The notes beneath the pieces were generated by a model. It saw only the letters and a program-made list of their open reading frames with translations. It was not told where the DNA came from and made no database searches. Position numbers and translations under genes: made by a program. From a virus, in IMG/VR virus record IMGVR_UViG_3300046517_000281, positions 1-24,446 of that record: a stretch of DNA of 24,446 nucleotides; one strand, written 5' to 3'. Shown piece by piece: positions 7,711 to 15,244 of this stretch (its first letter is position 1; each line of letters starts with the position of its first letter).

Positions 7711-8325
7711 TTATCCGCCAAAACCGGCATCGCCGGCCGGGTTGCCGATTTCGGGATCGCCGATTGTGACCTCGCCGGTGCCGGTGCCGGGCGAGCCAGG
7801 ACCAAATACGGCGTCTTCGGAACCGCCGGCGCCGAAACTGTTGCCGCCGAGATCGGCATTTGAAGAATCGACGGCTTGCGCTTGCGCGTCATCGGCGGCG
7901 GCGTTGGCTTCCGATTGGCTCCCGATATCGCTGGTGAATCCGGTTTCGCCGGCCTCGACAAATTGCATCTCAAATTCGGCCATGCCGCCGGCCTGGCGCG
8001 TCTCGCGTACGGTGTATTCGCGCGGTTGCACGAGGATGGTGTCGCGTTGCAACAACGTCGGCAAAATCAGCAAGCCCGGCCCCTCGGCCTCTAGCGCCAG
8101 GACGAGGAGCTCGCGCCATATTTGATAGTCCGGCCCGATCACATAGCCGGTAACCGGAAAACGCCGCGCCGATCGGCCCATATCCTCGGCGTATGGAGTG
8201 TCGCGCTTGGGAAATTCGTGCAAGACGACGCGCCGGCCCGAGGTGCGCGAGTTGGCGTCGACATGAAACGGCGCCATGCGAAAGAACGCCGGGACCAACA
8301 TGCGACGCCAAAGCGGGATTGCCAT
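7711..8325 (-). CDS. DNA-circulation protein N-terminal half (Mu gpN, DNA_circ_N)
   Basis: This is a 204-residue protein with the DNA-circulation N-terminal domain over about residues 10-125. Marks are SGRRVVLHEFPKRDTPYAEDMGR near the start, GYVIGPDYQIWRELLVLALEAEGPGLLILP, and a VREYTVRETRQAGGMAEFEMQFVEAG end, all typical of this family. Residues 140-204 are Asp/Gly/Ala-rich and look disordered. Mu gpN is about 490 residues; here the protein stops at TAA and the rest is encoded by the directly abutting, in-frame downstream gene. Its own ATG directly follows the TAA of the second tape-measure-like gene. In the particle it is expected at the tail end by the baseplate; the DNA-circulation name is historic. 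Confidence 0.88.
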   Translation of the reverse strand: MAIPLWRRMLVPAFFRMAPFHVDANSRTSGRRVVLHEFPKRDTPYAEDMGRSARRFPVTGYVIGPDYQIWRELLVLALEAEGPGLLILPTLLQRDTILVQPREYTVRETRQAGGMAEFEMQFVEAGETGFTSDIGSQSEANAAADDAQAQAVDSSNADLGGNSFGAGGSEDAVFGPGSPGTGTGEVTIGDPEIGNPAGDAGFGG

Positions 8326-10593
8326 TTAAGCGCTTTCACTTGCGTATGGAATCGTGCTCCCGCGGTGCAATTGCACCTCGGAAAATATGCCGCTCGACGG
8401 GCCGGTCGTCCCCGAGGGCGCCTTGCCATAACCGGCGAGATCAATGCGGACGGATGCCGCGCCCTCGATCTTGGCGACCTGGCTTTGCCGCGCCGAGGCG
8501 TCCATCATGCGATCGCGTGGCACCGCCGGCGGCCGGGCCGCGGAAACATTATAGAGCGCGTCTTTCGGCATACCGCCGAGCCAGCGTTGCTTTGCACCAT
8601 AGTCAAATTGATTTTTATTTTCCGGTGTATAGGCGGCCTCTCTTAACCGTTCAGCCGGTGACGGTGCCGGTGGCGGCGTCCGCTCGTCGGGCTTGCCGGC
8701 CGTTGGCGGCGGCCGCGGCGTCGCGTCGGGTTTGCCGTCCGGCTTTGCCTGTTGTTTTTGTTGTTGTTGGCGCGCCTCGTATTCCTTGCGCGTCATGACC
8801 TCGGCGCGCCCGTTGCGGCCGATATGAATCATCAGCGGCCCTTTTTTGGATTCCTCCAAAAGCGCCTTTTTGAACGCCGGCCATTGCGCGCGCGGGACCG
8901 CAAAGCACCCCTCGGTGTACAATTGGTCGAGCGTGGCGCCCGACCCTGGATGAATTTGGATTCCGGCGCGCGGATGCCCTGGATATTTCGGATCGTTGAT
9001 AACGCCGCCGATGCCGCCGATCGAGGCGACCGAGCCGATGCGGTGCCCGACGCTGCCAATATTGCGATAGTCCTGGCCGAAATTGATCGGATAGTCGCCA
9101 TAAGGAAGCGAGCCGCGCCGCGCGCCGCCCGACTCCCAGGTAAACGATTTGCCGCCGACCGTGACCTTGCCGCCGATCCTATATGGCCGCTTCGATTGAT
9201 CCGGCTCGGCACCGCCGGCGCCGACGGATGCCTTGCTTCCCGGTTTGTCCTCGTCACCGCCATCGCCACCATCGCCGCCGGTCGAGCCGTCGCCGCGCGA
9301 GGCCGTTCGCCGTCGTCCGCCGCTCGAGCCGCCATCGCCACCGTTGCCGCCGAGCGAGGCGCGGATCACCGGCGCACCGCCGCCCGCTCCGTCGCCGCCG
9401 ACGCCGCCATGCGCGCCCGGTCCCTCGGCGCCCTGGTCGAGCGCCCATTTTTTGAGGCCCTCGACCACGCCCTCGGCGATCGTCTCTTTGGTTTTTTCCT
9501 CGTCGCCGCCGCCGACAAGCGAGGCGCGAATTACTTGCGCGCCGCCGAACGTGCCGGCGCCGTAGGACATTTTTTGCGGGCTCGCCGGCGCGGTTGCCGG
9601 CGGCGTTGCCGGCGCATTGCCGCCGCCGGCGCCCATGCGTTGCTTAAACGATTGCCACCACTCCTCCCAGGAGCCGCCCGGCAATTGCGGCGGCGTCAGT
9701 AAATTTTTGAGTGTGCCGTAGTATCCTTGGAACGTATCGACCGCCTTGATAAGCCTTGGGATAAGGTCGGCGATGGTATTGAGCGAGGCCGCCAGCTTGT
9801 CGAAGGTGCCTTGCTCGGCCATTTTTTCGGTGAGCTTTTCAAAGGAATTACCCATTCGCCAAAGCGAATGCTCAAAGCGTTCCGCCGCCGCCTCGTCCTC
9901 TTTGCTTGTGGCGCCGACGCTATCGCGCCATTCCTTGATAAGCCGCTCGCGTTCCTTGCGGTTGGCGTCGGCCAGGCCCGGCGGTAACCCGCGCGCCTTG
10001 AGGAAATCGCGCCGATGTTGCGGATCGTGCAACGTATCGAGCTTTTTAAGAATAAGGTCGAGCGCCTCGGCGTTTGTTTTGGTGCGGCGCAATTGCTCGC
10101 CAAACTCGCCTTGCCCGCGCAGCCGCAAGTCTTTCGCCGACTCGCCGATGTCGAGCCGCGTCTTGTGCATCTCGGCGGCAAAGTCGCGCCAACCCTGGCG
10201 CATTTCGCCGGCCGAGATTCCGAGGCGCCGGCCGACCGCCTCCATTTCGCGCATTTTGTCGATCGAGACGCCGGTTTCGCGGCTTAGGCGCGATAGCACC
10301 TCGGTCGTGCCGGCAAAACCCTTGAGCGCCGTAACCGCCGTCGCAATGGTGGCGCCGACGCCGACAAAACTAATACCGAGCGCGCGCAACGCCGGCACCA
10401 ATGTCACGTTGAGCGCGTTGCCGACTTGCGTCGCCGCGTCGCGCAAGCCGTCAAAATTCTTTTTAACTTTGGTGGCGCCGTCGCCGCCGCGGTCGCTGAT
10501 ACGGTCGAGCTCTTTCTTGAGGTCGTTGAGCGGTTTAGAAAACTTGTCGACGACCTCGACAACGACCTTGATTGCCTCGTCTTGCTCGGCCAT
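8326..10593 (-). CDS. Second tape-measure-like protein with L,D-transpeptidase-like domain
   Basis: This is a 755-residue protein, paralogous to the gene just upstream. Residues 1-300 align with it throughout; over residues 100-144, 37 of 45 are identical. A hydrophobic segment lies at about 60-96. Then come a Pro/Ala linker, two copies of an IRASL.GG phrase (around 354 and 410) flanking a GVVEGLKKWAL helix, a Gly/Asp tract (417-446), and a domain at about 475-600. That domain has PYGDYPIN, then IQIHPG with His548, then TEGCF with Thr560 and Cys563, the H...[S/T]xGC layout of L,D-transpeptidase (YkuD or Tlde1/DUF2778) enzymes. The C-terminus again matches the upstream paralogue. It starts directly after that gene's TAG with a GAGAGG site. 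The tape-measure role comes from position and homology; the enzymatic activity is inferred. Confidence 0.82.
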   Translation of the reverse strand: MAEQDEAIKVVVEVVDKFSKPLNDLKKELDRISDRGGDGATKVKKNFDGLRDAATQVGNALNVTLVPALRALGISFVGVGATIATAVTALKGFAGTTEVLSRLSRETGVSIDKMREMEAVGRRLGISAGEMRQGWRDFAAEMHKTRLDIGESAKDLRLRGQGEFGEQLRRTKTNAEALDLILKKLDTLHDPQHRRDFLKARGLPPGLADANRKERERLIKEWRDSVGATSKEDEAAAERFEHSLWRMGNSFEKLTEKMAEQGTFDKLAASLNTIADLIPRLIKAVDTFQGYYGTLKNLLTPPQLPGGSWEEWWQSFKQRMGAGGGNAPATPPATAPASPQKMSYGAGTFGGAQVIRASLVGGGDEEKTKETIAEGVVEGLKKWALDQGAEGPGAHGGVGGDGAGGGAPVIRASLGGNGGDGGSSGGRRRTASRGDGSTGGDGGDGGDEDKPGSKASVGAGGAEPDQSKRPYRIGGKVTVGGKSFTWESGGARRGSLPYGDYPINFGQDYRNIGSVGHRIGSVASIGGIGGVINDPKYPGHPRAGIQIHPGSGATLDQLYTEGCFAVPRAQWPAFKKALLEESKKGPLMIHIGRNGRAEVMTRKEYEARQQQQKQQAKPDGKPDATPRPPPTAGKPDERTPPPAPSPAERLREAAYTPENKNQFDYGAKQRWLGGMPKDALYNVSAARPPAVPRDRMMDASARQSQVAKIEGAASVRIDLAGYGKAPSGTTGPSSGIFSEVQLHRGSTIPYASESA

Positions 10594-12543
10594 CTAAACC
10601 CTCTCGGTCGCGAGCATGTTGCCGCGGTGCGTTTCGACGTCGCCGAATACGCCGCTCGCCTCGGTGCTCGTGCGCGTGCCGCGCGGGAAACCGTTGAGCG
10701 TGACGCGAAGCGAGGCCGCGCCCTCGGTGCGCGGCGCGCCGTCTCCGGTCGCCGCCGCTTCGCGCAACCGCTCGCGTGGCACCGGCGCCGGCGGCGGCGT
10801 TGGCGCCGGCTCGCTTTGCGGCGTGGCGCCCGCCGTCGGCGGCGTCCCGGTATAATCCTCGACGCCAGGCAAGCCCTTTTGATACTGGCGCGCGCGCTCG
10901 TTTTGGTGCCGTTGCGCGGGTTTAAGATACTCGCGCAAGAACGCAACCGCGGCGCCGGTACGGCCCGAGTGCTTGAGCTTTTCCCATAGTTTCGGATAGC
11001 CGGTTTTGAGCCGGTGAATCAAAAATTGCGTTTGCAAGCGCGGGTCTTGCCAGGACTCGCCGGGATGATTTTCGCGGAGCCAGCGCGCGTAATTATTCCA
11101 CTCGGTGCCGCCCTCTTGATAGAGGCCGTGCGCGAAATGCGGCTCGCCGGTGAATCCCGGTTGGTCGGGATGCCGCAAGGTCGGGTCGAAATTACTTTCC
11201 GAGCCGATATTTGCCAGGATGCCGGCGATCGCCTCGTCGGATAGGCCGCTCTTGCGGAGCTCGTCGACGACGACGGCGGCGACGCCGCGCCGGTTTTTCG
11301 GAATGTTGGCGCGCCCGCCTGGCGCCGGCTCGCTTTCGTTGTCGCCGCCGCCGGGACCGCCGCGGTTGCGACCGCTACCGCCGCCGAGCGAGGCGCGAAT
11401 AAGCGACGCGCCGCCGAACGAACCATCGCCGCCGCCGGTATCGAGCGCCATTTTTTTAAGGCCCTCGACCACGCCGGCGCTCGTGCCTTGCTTAATAATC
11501 TCTTTGGTTTTGTCGTCGCTTTGCGGCGTTGCCGCCGGATGCTCGGGCTCGCCGGCACGAAACCCCAAGCCATGCAATTGCTCCCAAATCGTGAGCGGCC
11601 GGCCCGGCGATTTCGGCGCCTGGCGCGGTTGTCCGATAATCTTGTCCGCGATCGAGCCCGGCCGAACCGTGATAAACGGCTTGTCGGCGAGCGTCTCATT
11701 GATCTTGTCGAGCGCGCCGACGGCCGACTCGAGCGACTTAACGACGCCGTCGAGCGTGCCGTCGCGCGCCATTTCTTTTGTGATTGCTTCCCAACGATTG
11801 CCGAGATTTTGCATTGAATCTTCAAAGCGTTTCGACGCCGCGATCGTGTCCTTTTTGGTAGCGCCAACCTCTTTGCGATATTCGGCGACGAGCGCCTCGC
11901 GTTGCGCGCGCGAGGCGTCGGCAAATTCGGGCGGGAAAAAATGCAATTGCAGAAAACGCCGGCGCTCGTCGGGATCGCGGATTTTGTCGAGCTCCGCAAA
12001 CATGATCTCAAGGGCGTCGCCCGTCGTCTTGGCGGCCTGGAGTCGGTTGGCGTATTCGTTAAGCCCGATGCCGCGCAAGCCGGTCAAGGTTTCGCTTTGC
12101 GTATGCGCGCGTATCTTGTGCATTTCCGCGGCAAAGTCGCGCCAGCTTTGCCGCATTTCGCCGGCGGTGGCGCCAAAGCGGCGGCCGACCGCCTCAAGCT
12201 CGCGCATCCGGTCGATTGTTAAGCCCGTCTCCCGGCTCAAGCGACTCAAGGTGTCGAGGTTGCCGGCAAAGCCGCGCAAGGCCGAGACGACGCCGAACAC
12301 CGCGGCGGCGATGCCGGCAAAGCCAAAGCCGAGCGAGCGAACCGCGGGGAGCAAGAGATTAACGCCGCTCCCGAGGCTTTGCGAAACCGTCCTCAAATTG
12401 TGGAAATGTTTGGTAAGTTTCTCGCCGTCGGGCGCCTTGTCCCCGACGGCGATCAAATGCTTCCGCATATCCTCAAGCGGCTTGGTAAACTTGTCGACGA
12501 CCTCGACGACGATCTTAACGACCTCGTCTTGCTCGTTCGCCAT
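10594..12543 (-). CDS. Tape-measure-like protein with tail-lysozyme domain
   Basis: This is a 649-residue protein in the tape-measure position, starting at the ATG that overlaps the TAA of the chaperone frameshift extension. The N-terminus (EVVDKFTKPLEDM) and a hydrophobic run at about 61-92 are followed by helical, charged sequence to about 290, then a disordered Pro/Gly-rich linker. Residues about 416-566 form a Phage_lysozyme2-type tail-lysozyme domain: GVAAVVVDELRKSGLSDEAI, the catalytic-type NIGSESNFDP with Glu449, HGLYQEGGTEW, and a C-terminal helix run. The C-terminal 45 residues (EGAASLRVTLNGFPRGTRT...SGVFGDVETHRG) have the shape of tape-measure C-termini. The lysozyme probably cuts peptidoglycan when the tail penetrates. 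Confidence 0.88.
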   Translation of the reverse strand: MANEQDEVVKIVVEVVDKFTKPLEDMRKHLIAVGDKAPDGEKLTKHFHNLRTVSQSLGSGVNLLLPAVRSLGFGFAGIAAAVFGVVSALRGFAGNLDTLSRLSRETGLTIDRMRELEAVGRRFGATAGEMRQSWRDFAAEMHKIRAHTQSETLTGLRGIGLNEYANRLQAAKTTGDALEIMFAELDKIRDPDERRRFLQLHFFPPEFADASRAQREALVAEYRKEVGATKKDTIAASKRFEDSMQNLGNRWEAITKEMARDGTLDGVVKSLESAVGALDKINETLADKPFITVRPGSIADKIIGQPRQAPKSPGRPLTIWEQLHGLGFRAGEPEHPAATPQSDDKTKEIIKQGTSAGVVEGLKKMALDTGGGDGSFGGASLIRASLGGGSGRNRGGPGGGDNESEPAPGGRANIPKNRRGVAAVVVDELRKSGLSDEAIAGILANIGSESNFDPTLRHPDQPGFTGEPHFAHGLYQEGGTEWNNYARWLRENHPGESWQDPRLQTQFLIHRLKTGYPKLWEKLKHSGRTGAAVAFLREYLKPAQRHQNERARQYQKGLPGVEDYTGTPPTAGATPQSEPAPTPPPAPVPRERLREAAATGDGAPRTEGAASLRVTLNGFPRGTRTSTEASGVFGDVETHRGNMLATERV

Positions 12544-13039
12544 TATTTTTTGTCCTTGAGCTCGATAAGCTCACGAATGAGATCGTGTATTTGCGACATG
12601 GGGAGATCGGCGAAAGCGAGCGGACTACAATGGAAATTGAGCGCTAGGCCGATGCAATCGCCGATCAAATCTTGCCCGGCACCGGCACGAAAAAAGGCGT
12701 AACGCCCCAGGCGCACGTTATAAAATCGCGCGTCGTGAGCGAGGCGATCGAGGACGGCGGCACGCCGGAAAGCGCCGATAACATTGCGTTCATGCGCTTT
12801 TCATCGTGCATGATTTTCGGCGGCTCCGAGATCGGATCAAAGATAACCGGGTTGCCGATGCTCAAGAGATCGCGCGCGGTCGGCTCGCGAAACACGAGCG
12901 TTGTCACGGTTTGACCGTGCGCCTCGATCGGGCGCGTGAGCTCGCAAGTATAGCCCGGCAATGGCGAGGCGGTTTCGGGCTCGGGTATCGGCGGCGCCGT
13001 TGCCTCGCGTTGCTTGATATCGGTGACGTTGACGGCCAT
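12543..13039 (-). CDS. Tail assembly chaperone, -1 frameshift fusion product
   Basis: Ribosomes that slip back one base at 12689-12695 would read 117 codons of the chaperone, then 48 more codons in the -1 frame (starting at base 12689, beginning RAGAGQDLIGDCIG), stopping at the TAA 12545-12543. The product is 165 residues. The extension has no good start of its own, is free of stops, contains an LNFHCSPLAFADLPMSQIHDL segment and ends in a charged helix (LIRELIELKDKK). Its TAA overlaps the tape-measure ATG by one base. Conserved frameshifts between the two tail chaperone frames are known in lambda, P2, Mu and many other phages, where the long and short forms wrap the tape measure. That this site is used here is inferred. 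Confidence 0.82.
12665..13039 (-). CDS. Tail assembly chaperone, short form (Mu gp41-like)
   Basis: This is a 124-residue protein directly after the tube gene, in the slot of Mu gp41 and P2 gpE. It starts at an ATG nine bases after an AAGGA site. The first 30 residues are Pro/Glu-rich and probably flexible. The core reads CELTRPIEAHGQTVTTLVFREPTARDL, then an RMNAMLSALSGVPPSSIASLTTRDF helix pair, the pattern of the phage tail assembly chaperone family (E/41/14). It is not part of the finished particle; it binds the tape measure during tail building. It ends at a TGA at 12667-12665, 22 bases past the slippery site, so most product should be this short form. Confidence 0.88.
   Translation of the reverse strand: MAVNVTDIKQREATAPPIPEPETASPLPGYTCELTRPIEAHGQTVTTLVFREPTARDLLSIGNPVIFDPISEPPKIMHDEKRMNAMLSALSGVPPSSIASLTTRDFITCAWGVTPFFVPVPGKI
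12689..12695 (-). promoter_or_regulatory. Slippery heptamer for -1 frameshifting (T TTT TTC)
   Basis: In the chaperone frame the codons read CCT TTT TTC GTG. The heptamer T TTT TTC is in the correct X XXY YYZ phase, so both tRNAs can re-pair after a one-base slip. This is the U UUU UUC class of slippery site. I did not identify a definite stimulatory stem downstream, although CGTGCCGGTGCCGGGCA is GC-rich. Confidence 0.8.
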
Positions 13040-13051
13040 GTTGTTTTTTCC

Positions 13052-13423
13052 TTATGCCGCGACCGCGACCTCGTCGCATTGCATACCCTCAAAGCGGACA
13101 TGGAATTGCCCGTCGCGGGTATTGACGGTTGAGCGTTCGGCGCGCCAGGCGTTGCGGAGATAGTAAACCGTACCGTTGGCGGCCTCGACCGTGATCGTCG
13201 CGTCGGTAATCGCGTCGATATCCTCGACGCTCGTACCTTCCAGCGTCGAGACGTCGCCGGCGACGTAAGGGACGACCGGCAATTCCGAATATCCATGCAC
13301 CGCGTCCTGGCCGGCGATTCCGGTCCTCTCATAACGTGACGGCATGACCTCAAGATTGCCACGCACGGCGAGTTGCCGGCCGTCGACGCTCCAATAGGCA
13401 ACGCCCGCGAATCTATTTGACAT
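13052..13423 (-). CDS. Tail tube protein (Mu gpM/gp40 family)
   Basis: This is a 123-residue protein right after the sheath, with a strong AAAGGAG seven bases before its ATG. It has the Mu-type tail tube pattern: N-terminal RFAGVAYWSVDGRQLAVRG, then YERTGIAGQDAVHGYSE, a GDVSTLEG strand, and AANGTVYYLRNAWRAER...VRFEGMQCDEV near the C-terminus. Subunits stack in hexameric rings to form the inner tube that is driven through the cell envelope. Length matches Mu gpM (about 118). The strong ribosome site fits a protein needed in high copy number. Confidence 0.92.
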   Translation of the reverse strand: MSNRFAGVAYWSVDGRQLAVRGNLEVMPSRYERTGIAGQDAVHGYSELPVVPYVAGDVSTLEGTSVEDIDAITDATITVEAANGTVYYLRNAWRAERSTVNTRDGQFHVRFEGMQCDEVAVAA

Positions 13424-13448
13424 GACTCTAGCTCCTTTCGGTTTTCAA

Positions 13449-14966
13449 TTAGGCCGCAAGCGCGAGCGGGAATTGCAAGCGGAATTGCGCGAGCACGGCA
13501 AACATTCTGAGTTGGTTGATAACGTCGCCGGGCCAAAGAACATTGACTCTGTTCGGATCGACGTCGTCGCGCTCGACGATCAACGCCGCCTTAAAGGCGG
13601 AGCCGTTTTCGACCAGGCCGTCGTATTCGCATTGGCGATATTCCGAGATCAATTCGCCCTTGAGAATGTTCGGAGTAACGATCGCCTGGCCGGGACCAAA
13701 ACGAGTCCCGTTGTCGGCAAGTTTCACGCGCGGATATTTATTGGTGATGCTTTGCCGCATCCGGCGGAAAAGCTCGGCCAGTGTCGCGAGCGTCGTCATG
13801 AGCTCGTAAGCATTGTCGGCTTGGCCGAGCGTGTTCTTTTGGTAGGTCGTTTGCTCACGCGCGAGCGCGGCAATCTCGCCGGCGTTGACCATTTGCACGG
13901 CCAGGCCGACGTTAGCGAGCGCGTTCAATTGCGTTTTATTAAAGCGCAAATGCTTCGGCGCCGGCGTGATCCCCTCAAGCGTCAAGGTTTGCAACGGGCG
14001 GGCCGGGTCGATCGAAAGAGCCCCCGCCGCGCGCGCGCAATAGGCGCCGATCCATTCATAGATCGGCGACGGCGAATCCGGCTCGATCGCCAGCAACGAA
14101 ACGACGCCGCTATTGTTGGTCGGGCCGTAGCTGAAAAGGTTGGCATAGGTGTCGCGCTTGGCCGAGATCACATGGCCGTAAACCTCGCGCAACCAACCCC
14201 AACGGCCGGAGTCGCTAAAGCCGTATTCGGTTTCCCAGGCAATGAGCGTGCCGCTATCGTTGAAACCGAGGCCGACGTATTCGTACGGCTCGTCGCCGAG
14301 GTTGGCGATCGCGGTCGTCCAGGTCGGGACGCCGACGCCGCTGGTCAGGTTGGCGCCGGTTGCCGGCGTGACGGTGAGGCCGATCGGCAACATTTCGCCG
14401 CCGTTCGGGCCGAGCACGTTATAGTCAAACGCGATATCGTTGCCGGTGATCCCCTTCCATTTGGCGGTGAGCGTGACGACCGCACCCGCGGCCGCCGCGG
14501 TGACCGGCAAATCGGGCATCGCCGTAATGGCCGCCGCGATGTTGGTCCCGATCGTCGCAATAACGTCGGTCGTTGCGACGCCGACCGATACCTTTTGGCC
14601 GGCGATATAAAGCGCGAGCTCGCCGGCTTGCGTCGCCGGTGTCGCGACCGTAATGGTGCCGGTTGCCGCGACGCCGGCCGCGGCTTGCGCGATCGGCAAG
14701 AGCAAAACGGGCGTCGACTTGTTGAGCAAGAAAAATTCCTGGTACATGCGCGCCAGCGGCGAGCCCTGGCCGGCGAGATTGATCGCGTCGGCGACCGAGC
14801 CGCACGCGATCGGGACGTCGACCGGCGCAACGCCGGCGGCGAGCTTGTAGTCGACAAGCAACGCATATTTTTGGCTTGTCGGCGTGCCGGCTTGGCTCGG
14901 GTCCACTTCAATGTAAACGAGCGGAAGCTTCCACCCCGACGGTATGGAATTAAACGAGATCGGCAT
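13449..14966 (-). CDS. Tail sheath protein (Mu gpL/gp39 family)
   Basis: This is a 505-residue contractile sheath protein, close to the 495 residues of Mu gpL. It starts with ISFNSIPSGWKLPLVYIEVDPSQA, the characteristic opening in which a residue pair 'IP...P..YvEid.s.A' appears. It ends with a conserved sheath-type C-terminal domain (ERDDVDPNRVNVLWPGDVINQLRMFAVLAQFRLQ). The central part carries Ala/Thr/Gly-rich strands. Sheath subunits surround the tube and contract to drive it into the cell. Its ATG has an AGGGAG site 7 bases upstream, and a terminator-like hairpin lies just before it. The sheath proves that the tail is contractile. Confidence 0.95.
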   Translation of the reverse strand: MPISFNSIPSGWKLPLVYIEVDPSQAGTPTSQKYALLVDYKLAAGVAPVDVPIACGSVADAINLAGQGSPLARMYQEFFLLNKSTPVLLLPIAQAAAGVAATGTITVATPATQAGELALYIAGQKVSVGVATTDVIATIGTNIAAAITAMPDLPVTAAAAGAVVTLTAKWKGITGNDIAFDYNVLGPNGGEMLPIGLTVTPATGANLTSGVGVPTWTTAIANLGDEPYEYVGLGFNDSGTLIAWETEYGFSDSGRWGWLREVYGHVISAKRDTYANLFSYGPTNNSGVVSLLAIEPDSPSPIYEWIGAYCARAAGALSIDPARPLQTLTLEGITPAPKHLRFNKTQLNALANVGLAVQMVNAGEIAALAREQTTYQKNTLGQADNAYELMTTLATLAELFRRMRQSITNKYPRVKLADNGTRFGPGQAIVTPNILKGELISEYRQCEYDGLVENGSAFKAALIVERDDVDPNRVNVLWPGDVINQLRMFAVLAQFRLQFPLALAA

Positions 14967-14983
14967 AGGTCGACTCCCTGGTT

Positions 14984-15013
14984 AGAAATGAAACGGCCCG
15001 CTTTCGCGGGCCG
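14984..15013 (-). terminator. Hairpin with GAAA loop before the sheath gene
   Basis: On the minus strand an 8-bp perfect stem, CGGCCCGC / GCGGGCCG, closes a GAAA tetraloop (14994-15013) and is followed by TTTCATTTCT. It lies 10 bp after the DUF2635 stop and upstream of the sheath ribosome site. It looks like an intrinsic terminator, though the T-run is interrupted, so it may be leaky or act as a processing or stabilising structure at the head-tail boundary. Confidence 0.6.
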
Positions 15014-15022
15014 GGTGGCTCA

Positions 15023-15244
15023 TTACTTTTTCCGTTTATCGTCGCCACCGTGATCGGCCGGCGGCGGCGCTTTCCGTTGCGGGTCGCCGCTTCCTTCCGG
15101 CGGCACCTCGGTAATGTCGCCGTCGCGGATCAACCGGAACGTATATTGATCGGCGGTCCACTCGCCGCCCTCGGCCGGCAATTTGCCGTCAATCGGGTGC
15201 GGCGGAACGTCGTCGCGGTTTGGTGTTACTTTTATTTTTGCCAT
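15023..15244 (-). CDS. DUF2635 protein, Mu gp38-like
   Basis: This is a 73-residue protein immediately upstream of the sheath. DUF2635 proteins are small, occupy this slot in Mu-type tails and share a pattern 'P....lP..G........W.R.l.dGDv'. Here it reads DGKLPAEGGEW...YTFRLIRDGDITEVPP at residues 18-50. The last 25 residues are Pro/Lys/Asp-rich and probably disordered. It starts at an ATG 6 bases after GAGGA, 56 bases inside the 3' end of the previous gene in another frame; the ribosome site supports that overlap. The function of DUF2635 is not established. Confidence 0.82.
   Translation of the reverse strand: MAKIKVTPNRDDVPPHPIDGKLPAEGGEWTADQYTFRLIRDGDITEVPPEGSGDPQRKAPPPADHGGDDKRKK

Noticed and set aside
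8836-8852. An A-rich run in the second tape-measure gene as a frameshift site
   Set aside because: In the coding frame it reads TCC AAA AAA GGG, which is not a phase-correct slippery heptamer, and no useful alternative frame follows.
8752-9702. A 316-codon plus-strand frame across the second tape-measure gene
   Set aside because: It is low-complexity Ala/Arg sequence opposite a clear coding gene.
11150-12559. A 469-codon plus-strand frame
   Set aside because: It is Ser/Arg/Pro-rich antisense of the first tape-measure gene, with no domain or ribosome site worth trusting.
13422-15053. A 543-codon open frame on the plus strand
   Set aside because: It is exactly opposite the tail sheath gene, Arg-rich and without any family pattern. 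GC-rich sequence leaves the antisense frame open.
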